DNA of 64,000 bases from Rotaria sordida (taxonomy: Eukaryota; Rotifera; Eurotatoria; Philodinida; Philodinidae): positions 149,522 through 213,521 of the forward strand of contig CAJNOL010000101.1 in assembly GCA_905250125.1 (NCBI GenBank). Reading direction: 5' to 3'. Shown piece by piece: positions 49,694-59,771 of the stretch. Under the pieces are notes generated by a model. That model was not told the origin of the DNA. It saw nothing but the letters and a program-made list of their open reading frames with translations, and did not search any database. The stretch's first letter is position 1, and the number at the start of each line of letters is the position of its first letter. The translations under genes and the position numbers were made by a program.

Positions 49694-52572
49694 CTAAATG
49701 AGATTAATATTCGAATAAATTTTATCATATTTTAATGATTGATTATTCAATTTTGATTTTATTATTGAAGGAATTTTTCTAAGAAGATTCACAATTATAT
49801 GATAATATTGAATAGAATAGATAAGAATAAAGATAACAAGAAATAAAATGATTGATAATGAAAATAATATTGTTCGTTGACGATAGATCCATTTGACAAT
49901 TGCAGCATCATTACCATGCCAAGATGAAGCTGACAAAGAAATAAAATAAAATAAAATAAATTCTTATAAAATAATAATTTTATTTATTTTATACCTTTTA
50001 AATGTCGAAATAGAGATCGTGATGAATTATGAGTATATTTTCCATAAAGTTCTTCTGAAAGAACACTTATAGAAAAACGATTTCGATAATATGATGCTTC
50101 ATGTGTCAAAAACATTGGACCCGTTGAAAACATAACTGTTGCATATCTGTCAATTAAAAACAAATAAACAAACAAACAAACAACAATTTTCTTTTGTTTA
50201 TGAAGACTCCCTTCCTTTCCAGACGTTAAAATAAAAAATCTTTCAGTTTTTTATTGCTAAAATAGCTGTGAAGTGTCCTCTGTCAAGTGCCATACACATG
50301 AGGGCTCTTCATTGATAGTTAGTACTTTTACAAAACTCAATTCTCGAAATTCTTAGTAGAAAAACTCTCTTGACGATTATTCTTTGTATAGAAAATTCTC
50401 CTGATAACAATGATTATTTCTCATTCCAAAGGTGCTAAGAACATGCGTAATAAACTTCAAATATTACTGACCATGGTCGCTTTTCGACCACTTTAGTTGT
50501 AGAAAACAAGTCCTGATACATACAGGGCAATTTGTTTTTCGTGAAACCAATTTTTGCACAAAAAAATTACAGAATCGCCCCTCCGTTTCTTCGACAAAGT
50601 ACGTTCCATTGAGCTGAAAATTTTTTATAAGTATTGAACATTGTTTGAAATGCCTAGGTTTTTTGTTTTGAAAAATATTGCACTGTTGATTTTTGACAAA
50701 TTCTACACAAAATGCTTTAGTAAAGGAAAAAATTGTATTTTTGGGAATGCATTCAATAGCCTTTGCAATTCAGATATTTCCTAGAAGGAAATATTTGAGG
50801 GTTTGGAGTCTATGACCAATTTTGTTCTAGTCGTCAAGATCTGTTTACTCTAAAAGTTTCAAATAGTACGGAATGCAAAAAAAAAAAAACTAACTCCTCG
50901 AGATTAAAATGTAACGATATATTTGTTTATAATTATAAAAGAACTAAATTATGTACCAACAGTAACAGCAGTGAAATGTACAATATATACCAAAAACAAT
51001 TTTACACAATCTTACAATTAAAAACTTTAAATCAAATAACAGTTATTATTTTCCGTCTATGTAGACCTATTTAGCATGATAGTGATCTTCTTTATGATCA
51101 AAAATTAAATAATCTCTTCAGATATTATATTGTTGAGTTATATATAAAAAGATACAGTTTTTGACGAGCTTCCTTCTGATATTAAAAGATTTTTAGAAGG
51201 AAATTGCTCTGGTACATTTTCAGGGCAAAAATATAAAAAATTTGCATAAAAATGATCATTTTTGTCCATTTTTTCGAGTTCACTATAACACATTAGAGAC
51301 TGTTTAGACACGATTTATATTTCAGAATCTTGTTCTATCATGTTGCATTTAACAGATCTAATCAAAATACATTAATTAATACTAAAAAAGAGGGATCTTT
51401 AATGGTAATATATGTTGTCATGGAATATTAAATAGAATTCTCTAAAATTCATCAAAATCTTCGAAAATTTATAAAATAGTACTTGGGGATGAATGCAAAG
51501 ATCCCTTCATATCTCTTGATAGAATTTTCCGAAAGAGTTAAAAATTTGAATTTGAACATAACTTTTTATGGACTTTCGAATGGTATAACTTATTTCAAAA
51601 TCAAAATTTTTCGCATGCATGCTTTAGTAAGTGATCTGATGAAACCTCTTAAAATTAAATTTTCAAATATATGATAAAGAAATAGATCTACATAGGTGGA
51701 AAATAACAATCATTGTTTGATTTAAATTTTTTAATTGTAAAATTGTGTAAAATTGTTTTTGTATATATTGTACATTTATTATTGTTATTACTATTAGTAT
51801 ATCATTTAGTTCTTTTATAATTATAAATAAATATTTAGTTACATTTTAATTTCGAGAGGTCAGTCTTTTTTTTTTGCACTTCGTACTATTTCTGAGAAGT
51901 CGTTCTTCAGAAAAAAGACGATGGAGAGCGTCTCCTTAAATAAATTAAAAATAAAATTTACTTTGTAAGATAATTTCGATTATATTTTGGTAAATCATTA
52001 AGAACTTGTAATAAAAATGGATGTTTTGGTGCAGCTAGAATAAAATCATTTGATAAACCAACAGGCATTGTTTTTGGTAGAACAAATTTATATGTACGTA
52101 ATTGATCAAAAGATTTTAAACAAATAATATCTAAATCTAAATAAATTCCTCCATATACATATAAAGCAATAAGACGAATAACATCAGCACGTTGAATATC
52201 ATATGAATATGAATCATATGTTGATAATAAACAAGGAAATTCTTTTTCAATTAAACGTCGAGCATCTTTATCTGTCCATAAATGATATTCATAATTTGGA
52301 TGAAATGATTGACAACTTTTTGATGCTTGTTGCCAATCAATTGGTATTGTATCAGTATCATGCCATGTTTGATGAATTATAGCTGGAACATTTATTAGAG
52401 TATTATTTAATTGTTTTGATGCTACTGGAAAATCAATATAATTTATATCACTTTTTCGCCAAAGCCATGCAATATAAAACCATGGATAAAGAATATATGT
52501 TAATAGTAGGATAAATAGAGTAAATGATGACAAGAAAACTGTTCGATTACGACAATGTATTATACACTGCAT
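49694..52572 (-). CDS. GT32 glycosyltransferase, mannosyl-inositol-phosphoceramide synthase-like (SUR1/CSH1 type)
   Basis: Predicted Golgi type II glycosyltransferase that would transfer mannose to inositol phosphoceramide, a fungal/protist sphingolipid step absent from typical animals. Exons 52572-51962, 50146-49995 and 49929-49694 give 332 aa. Signal-anchor helix about 11-36. The GT32 core includes VPAIIHQTWHDTDTIP (62-77), YHLWTDKDARRLI and the Asp-x-Asp metal motif in GGIYLDLDIICLK (DLD 146-148). Then come YATVMFSTGPMFLTH and SSWHGNDAA (256-264), both typical of MIPC synthase, and a C-terminal membrane helix (274-296). All catalytic motifs are intact. Intron 1 (50147-51961, 1.8 kb) contains foldback elements. 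An acceptor-like TTTATTTAG lies 18 nt before the chosen ATG; an upstream exon is possible. Confidence 0.8.
50203..50880. mobile_element. Diverged relative of the TTAA foldback element, in GT32 intron
   Basis: From 50538 onward this parallels the nested element at 41619-42358: TACAGAATCGCCCCTCCGTTTCT, GAAAAATATTG, ATATTTCCTAGAA, GAGTCTATGACCAA and AAAGTTTCAAAT all recur in the same order in the other copy. A CCTTTCCAGA block near 50213 may be the remains of its left end. It is more degraded than the nested copy. Confidence 0.7.
50862..51895. mobile_element. ~1-kb foldback element in GT32 intron
   Basis: The left arm starts AATAGTACGGAATGCAAAAA, then ATTAAAATGTAAC, TTTATAATTATAAAAGAACT (50865-50945). 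The right arm read on the opposite strand from about 51890 gives AATAGTACGAAGTGCAAAAA, ATTAAAATGTAAC, TTTATAATTATAAAAGAACT. The arms continue to about 51060 / 51690 with a unique loop between. The open frame at 51483-51674 is in the loop and unsupported. Confidence 0.82.
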
Positions 52573-52617
52573 TTGAAATTTTGTCAATAATCTAAATAAA
52601 AATAAATAAATTAATAG

Positions 52618-53275
52618 ATACTACTAGGTATAGTCGTAAATCTGTCACTTCCTTCGATGTCATTTTCAATAGAATAGAAAGAAAGAGCATGAAATTCTGC
52701 ACATTTTTGTCTAGTTATTATTAGTTTTGTCATATACAAAAAAAATTTTTTCGAAAACTAAATAACCTTCGGGGATCTATCAGTCTTATGAGTTTTCAAT
52801 AATTGCTATGGTAACAATATTTTTTTTCTTTTGCAAATTTAATAAGAAAACTAATAGTGTAGATCGACGTAGTTTTTTATGGTCTAAAAAATGATATATT
52901 GATTAGTTTATGCGAAGTCAGACGAGTACGATGTTGTACCTGTCTAACTATATATAAACTAATCAATGAATATGATCGATATGTTATTTTGTGGAGCATG
53001 AAAAATTACATTGATCTACGTTATTAGTTTTCTAATTGAGTTTACAAAAGAAAAAAATATGATTACTATAGCTATTATCGAAAAACACATAAGACTAATA
53101 GACTCCCGAAGGTTATTTAGTCTTCGAAAAAAAAAACTTTTTTTTGTATACAATAAAACAAAAAATAACTAGACAGAAATGTGTAGAATTTCATGCTCTA
53201 TCTTACTACTCTATTGAAAATGAGGCCTAAGGGAGATGGGAGATTTACGATCTTATCCGATAGTACTCGTTACTG
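52618..53275. mobile_element. ~650-bp foldback element upstream of the GT32 gene
   Basis: Left arm GTCGTAAATCTG, CATTTTCAATAGA, GAGCATGAAATTCT, AAACTAAATAACCTTC, AAAACTAATA, TGATTAGTTTAT (52630-52915). Right arm mirrors them as ATAAACTAATCA, TATTAGTTTTCT, GAAGGTTATTTAGT, AGAATTTCATGCTC, TCTATTGAAAATG, AGATTTACGAT (52963-53255). Centre near 52940. The arms fill almost the whole length. Confidence 0.85.
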
Positions 53276-55193
53276 ATCTATCAGTTTTATGATTAGGTAA
53301 GTTCTTGATTATTATTCTAATGGAATTGAAATCGATATGATAGAAGTTTATGTTCAATATTTAAAATAATAATTTTACATTGGTTTTACTTGGTTTTTTT
53401 GGTTTGATGCTGTAAACGCGTCTTCCATACTCTTCATAAAGTAGGACACGACTTTTAAAACAAATTGTCACACTTTTCTATTCTCGAAGTGGTTGTTCTT
53501 TTTTTTCAAATGAACAGAATAAGAAGTAAAAAAAACAGTAGGAGTGCCTGTATCATAAATTATTCTGAGGGCATTATTAATGATAAACTGAAAACCATGT
53601 GAGTCTCTTTTTCAAAAAGAAAAAAAAGACCGTCGTTCGAGTATATGTTTAGATCATTCAAAATGACGTCGAATTTTAAAACTACGATTCATTTATCAAT
53701 ATTAAATCATTCAGATAAATTTAATCATAAAGAAATAGAAACAGATGACGCTTATTTTTAATAACAAGAAAGACAGTAGTTGAAAAAGTTTAGTCAAGAC
53801 AACATATAATTGGATATGAAACACTAGGGGTACTACATTACCATTGATACTAGCGTTTTTAAAAAGTAATTAGTGTAGCTGTTTTCTGAATAATTTTTGA
53901 TAGAAAGCAGAGAACGACCTGTAGTTTTCACTATTCACATGAGAAATATTATGAAGGTATAAAATTACTTTATATTAGATCGATTTGCAATTGATTGATA
54001 TTTTTAGACTGTATCGTTAAATTATAAAGACTTTTTAGAGACCTCCGAAATTCGATCGACTGATTTTTGGATCATATCAAAATAGGTTAAGATAAGGGTA
54101 CTGAATCACGTTGAATTCAGTAATAATGTTTTTTTTTTATTATTCAGTTTTAATACAATTCTAAATCATTAAATTACAATCTTCGAAACCCTAATTTTTG
54201 CCACTATACGACTTACAGAAAATTGTTCTTAAAAAAAATCTTCGACAAAATATCGTCTTCTTGATCAACTTTAAGTCAATCAAATATGACATTATTTTAT
54301 GTCCTCTTCCCCCCTAACATTTCATTTGTAAATGGTGAAAACTGCAGTTTACCATCTGCTCTCTCTCACAAGTTATTCAAAAAACAGTCACACACATGTT
54401 TTCTTGAAAATGCTAATAGTAATAAGTAAAAACCATAAACACTATTACATATTATTTAAAAGAAAACCTCTCAACGTATCTTCCTTCGATTTCGATTTCG
54501 ATTTCGATTTCTGTCTTTCTTCAAAAGGTATGATTATTTTTGTTTTGCTTTTCTAGTGCATAGCATACTATATTAAAAATGCGTCAGTCAATTAAAATCC
54601 ATTGTTTTCTTGCGTTATTTGATATCGATTATATTCACAGAAGTTTCAATGTTTTAAGTTTCTTTTTTCTTGCCATGTTATAGAATTTTGTTTTCTGATG
54701 GAAGATCATACAACACATTGCTTCACACAAAAAAAACATGATTAATTTTTTTCATTATCCTTGATTATATATGTCTGTAGTAATGATTTTTATATTGTCA
54801 TGGGATACGTGAGATTAGAATGTGAACCCATTAATAAGATCGATATGAAAAGAAACACGCGAGAAAAAATGAAAACAACAAAAGTGTCAATATTTCATAG
54901 ATGATCAGCGAATATATACATAATAGTAGACCGTATGCTTAGATGAGAATATGTCATCAGATGACAACAAAAGAGGAAATGTGGGAATTCCATAGATCAA
55001 AGTGAAGAAACAGATTATAATATATAGTGAACGAAAGAAAAAGACTTTCTACAGGAAAAATTCGCAAATGTACTCGAAGCAGAAAGGGACACAACTATAC
55101 GTATGTGTCACATATGTCACAACGCCAGGAAAATGCCAGTAAAACAGTAAAAACAAATAACAAGTATGCAATGAGTCAAGGAAGGAGAAAGCA
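53276..55193. other. No gene seen
   Basis: 1.9 kb between two palindromes. It contains a short TTTCGA hexamer repeat near 54484-54510. Open frames at 54332-54556 and 55049-55231 lack domains; the second partly lies in the next palindrome. Confidence 0.5.
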
Positions 55194-55373
55194 ATAATGC
55201 CGTACTTCAACCTACTCCAAGAGTGTGTCAATGATATTCTCTAGAGCTTTTTTTAACTATTTCAAGTCTACTGTCTATGCTCATGACATACATAGATAGT
55301 AGACTTGAAATAGTTAAAAAAAGTTCTAGAGAATATCATCGTTGACATACTCTTGGAGTACGCTAAGGTATGG
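55194..55373. repeat. ~180-bp near-perfect hairpin
   Basis: TACTCCAAGAGTGTGTCAATGATATTCTC... at 55214 is matched by its near reverse complement ending CTTGGAGTA near 55360. The inner arms ACTATTTCAAGTCTACT and AGTAGACTTGAAATAGT pair perfectly. The loop is about 12-20 nt around 55283. High arm identity suggests a young insertion or a transcribed hairpin. Confidence 0.88.
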
Positions 55374-58049
55374 AACTTTCGGAGTTACTTTTTTTTTGCC
55401 TTGGCAGTGAAAAGACCCCTATCAAACGATAATAACATCTCGTAACCATATAAAAATGATTACTATAAATATATATAATCAACGTTAGTAGAAATGAATC
55501 TTTTTAAGTGAAGAAATGGGCTGTATATAGTCTACCTTAAAAACAAGGAAATTCTATCATTTGCCCAAGAAAAGAATTAAAACATTGACATTTCTGTGAA
55601 TATAATCAATATTCAAACAACAATAGACAACAATTATCTGACTTTCAGTTTGTATTTTGATTGTCTAATGGATTTTTTAATATATGTTATGCACAATGAG
55701 GAACAATAAAGAATCATTGAAATTGAAGGACGGAAGGTATCTTGGAAGGTTTTTTCGTTTGTAAAAATAAATAAATGTTAGAAGTAGTAAAAGTAATAGA
55801 TAATAAATTAATAATTGGTAATAAAATGGTAGATAAATAATAATAATAATAACTATTGTTGCTAATAGCGTATATTAAGAAGATAATTATTGAAAAAATA
55901 TCGTCGAAGTACTCTGAATCTTCATTTTCACCAAGCACCATTAAAATAATATTGAAATTTATTTGAGTATTAAGAAGTACTACAGCACGAAATATTTTTC
56001 TAATCATATCGTTTGTCGAAAATGATTGAATAGACATCTATCCTTTAACTATACTATTTACTGCAGCATTTTTCCTTCTCAGATCCAATCATATCAACGA
56101 TTTCTATCAAATGATAAATATTTTTTTTTGAGATTTTTACTAATCATTATTATATTTTCAGACTGTCCTCCAATGCTTTTTTTACTAGAAAAAAATCATT
56201 ACAAGATTGTAAGTTTTGTACTTGTAATGGACATCAAATATAAAAAATACAAAGATTCCGTACAAAATTAGTCAAGAAACAGCATATTATTTTGTTATAA
56301 AAAGTTAAAACATTTACTTTTTATATATAGAATGTCTTTTCTACTCTTTTGAAAGTAACAAAAGTTGTCGATTAGTTTTTACTCTTGTTCAACCGTAAAA
56401 AATGTTCGTCAAGTCAGAAACGAGACTAATTTTGATAGATTCCCTTTTTTTATCATGAGCAAAGATGTATACAATATTTTATCTTTTCCATTAGCGACGC
56501 GACTGAGAGTAAAGTTGAGAAGAGTACTCTTTTCTACCGTTGAAAATTTGTGTTGGAACTTTCCTTAACTGTGAGGAAATTTCCTCGTTATTTCTTTCCG
56601 ATGTTACAACGATTTGATGAATTTCTATGACCAACTAATAATTTTTTTTCTCAAATCTTTTAATTCATTCTGACAATAAAATTTGCAATTATTTACTCAA
56701 AATTCTTAAATATTCGAACATACTCTTTTGTCTTCAGCAATGATAATTAAATTTCTGAAAATGTTATAAAAAGAATACTCACAAAAAAAAAATTCAATTG
56801 ATAAATTTATTTTGTACGATGAAATTAAAATCTATAAAAGCACCTAGAAACTTTGACGATAAGTTGAGAAGTGTAAACTGCGACTTTATAAAATCACAAT
56901 TTGTTTTATTTTATTAACAATTGTTGTGAATGTTGCCGTCTTTGTCAGTAAGAAAACATTAATTAACTTCTGAATTAAACGCGAAACAATGTTCATTGTA
57001 GAAGAGATTAAAACAAAGTAGAATTTTCTAGAAGCTTTAAACAATTTTCGATATGCATAAAATTGTTTTAAATTTATGAACTTCTTTTCAAGTGAACTTG
57101 TCATAAGAAGAAAAATGTTAGAACACAACAAGATGTTGGTTCCTATTTTTATCATCAGAAAAATAAAACCTTACACAACTAAATACCTTACTCCATCAAT
57201 ATTGGCTGCGTCAGACTACACTTTTTTCCGATTTTTCGAAGTACTCCTTCTGCTCTAAACTCTGCCGTGCCGCTTTTAATATCTTCATGCTCATGCTCAT
57301 AAAAAAAGAAAAAGAATCAATCAATACCGGTCGATCCCTTGGATTAGTTGCATCCATTGCATAAATACGAATAAGAAGTTAATGAATACTATTGCATTCA
57401 TTTACAGTATACACACACGAATAAAGCATAGATATGAAAAATATTGGTATGTATATGATGCAAACATGAGACCTATCATGTTTCAGAGGTGATACGATGA
57501 AATATTTAAAGGTAATTGCTGGTAGTTAATATATCTTCAGATGTATTTTTAATTCTTCACGACGAGATTTATATGATTGTTTCAAGGTTATTATGACAAT
57601 TTTCTTGTCTAAAACTAAAAAAAGGATGTATTTATATTCTGAATATACAATGAATGCATCTGATGCATCCATTTTCTCGAATATTCAACATATGTGAGAA
57701 GGCCTACCAGTTAATATTTGATTGATTAATACTATTAAAATATCCATAGCTTTTAGAGAACTGAATTTTTTAACATTTACATTGAAAAGACAAAATAAAT
57801 GGTATGTGGGATAATAAAAAGGTCATTAAGTTTAATGTATTTCAATTTCATTAATTAAAATCAAATTGTAATCAAATAAATGCAATGAATTTGATTTTTA
57901 AGTAAAATCATGGAATTATTTTTGATGAGAATGGTTGTTTTAATTAATAAAATTGAAAAACACTAATTTTGATAACTATTTCGTTATTCAAAATGTTGTA
58001 GTTTATTTTCAAGTTTCTCGAAACCCTATGCTTACCTAGTTTTGTTTAT
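55374..58049. other. No supported gene
   Basis: 2.7 kb of AT-rich DNA. The minus-strand open frame at 55714-56037 (107 aa, hydrophobic, with a SNIYLFLQTKK tail vaguely like the end of a GPCR) is the best open frame here, but it has no splice partners and I do not accept it. Other frames are shorter. Confidence 0.5.
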
Positions 58050-58215
58050 ATTATATTACAATAAGAAAATCTTACTGCTTACTCTATTATTTATTACTTT
58101 TATAACTTTCACATCTTTGTTTACATACTACTTAGTAATAGTAAGTAAATTCGTATTACAAAATACGATATTGTAAAAAGTAATAAAAGTGAAAATAATT
58201 ATTACTTATTATCGA
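58050..58215. repeat. Imperfect palindrome
   Basis: TTATTACTTTTATAACTTTCAC (58088) faces GTAATAAAAGTGAAAATAATTATTAC (about 58180), with further weak pairing outward. Moderate identity only. Confidence 0.5.
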
Positions 58216-59202
58216 TGTCGATTAATTTTCAAATATTCTTTTATCATGATGGATAATTAGAATCAATTCTATATAGTCATTAAATCGAACAATGAAATGT
58301 ATACAAGGAACATAAAATAAAAAACAAAAAAATTGAATCGAAAAATAATCAAGAGTTATATAAATATATTTCTATTTCCGAAAGAAAATACGATAAATTT
58401 AATTAAAGATTTATATGTCTATTTAAAAAATCGAACCTGACTAATATAGTAAATATTTAGATTATATTCTATGATACAATAATGAATATTTTTCGAAACT
58501 TACAAAGAAATATCAAGTTCGAATGTTTTGTCAATTAGCAATCAAAATTTTTTTTTGATTTTTTTAAATATTGATCTATCCAATAGATTATTTACTTAAC
58601 AGTGTCTAGACTAGATGTCTAAACAAGAAAAAAAAAGATAGTTTCTATTTATCCTATACTTCTCACTCATAACTTTACTCGAAAATAGTTCTTAAATATA
58701 TTAATCCAATTTTCAGAATCGGATCTAACACGTCATAGACAAACTTCGATAAGTAAAGAATCTAATTCTTTACATTGAATGTTGTATTTTCTAATGAAAA
58801 AAAAATGTGATAATTGTGTAAGAAAAAGTCTAATGTATACTAAATAAAATTTTAATCAAACCCAAGACTTCGACATTTAAAAAGAACTATTACATTGGAA
58901 TTCTAATGCTCAAAACTTTAATAATTAAGAAATAGAAATTATTATGTAAATATCTTATATGATTACTTCCAAATTTACAACATTCTCATTGATCATTTCG
59001 AGCTCAACTTATTATTATCATCGGCAATGAGCAAGAGAAAATAGAGTGAAATGTATAAGAAAAAAATTTACTAGACAATATTGAAGAAGTGAAAAAACAA
59101 ATTTCACACGATAATTTTTACATAGCAACAAGTAAAAGAATAAAAAACATAATGGTAAATTTAGATATTGAAGATACGGTCTTACACAACATTAACTTTT
59201 TA

Positions 59203-59771
59203 AGTTATGTAAAGTGCAGGAAATACAAAATTACAGTAAAAGTTTTTTTGGCTTTTTTTGTACATGGTTGGATAGAGGACACAAAAGTGATTATAAAAAA
59301 GTAGTTCGAAACTTTTCCAAATATATTTTTGATAGAAAAAAATTCAAAATGTGGGAGTACCGAATTTTTTGGAAAAAACAGATAAATTTTGGAAATGATG
59401 CCATATTTTTGTTTTCTCATTATTTATACTTCTTCAAAGCAATTTTTTCGTGTTCCTTATGTAAAACTGACTATAGAAAACTGTATTAATACAGTTTTCT
59501 ATAGTCAGTTTTACATAAGGAACACGAAAAAGTTTGTTTGAAGAAGTATAAATAATGAGAAAACAAAAATATAGCATCATTTCCAAAATTTATCTGTTTT
59601 TTCCAAAAAATTCGGTACTCCGTCATTTTGAATTTTTTTCTATCAAAAATATATTTGGAAAAGTTTCGAACTACTTTTTTATAATCACTTTTGTGCCGTC
59701 TTCCAACCATATACAAAAAAAAGCCAAAAAAAATTTTACTGTAATTTTGAATTTCCTACACCTTACTTTTT
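59203..59771. repeat. ~570-bp near-perfect palindrome with no spacer
   Basis: Centre CTGTATTAATACAG at 59481-59494, with the axis between 59487 and 59488. Each arm is about 284 bp and about 95% identical by eye. Pairs include TTACATAAGGAACACG, AGAAGTATAAATAATGAGAA, CCAAAAAATTCGGTACTC, AAAAGTTTCGAACTAC and GTAATTTTGAATTTCCT. Differences are scattered substitutions and small changes, for example GTGGGAGTAC versus GACGGAGTAC. Near-identical open frames appear on both strands purely from the symmetry. There is no transposase. Confidence 0.92.

Noticed and set aside
55714-56037. 107-aa hydrophobic minus-strand open frame, possibly the end of a GPCR
   Set aside because: The tail is only vaguely GPCR-like. 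No upstream exons with GT-AG in phase were found, and Tyr/Ile runs suggest composition bias.
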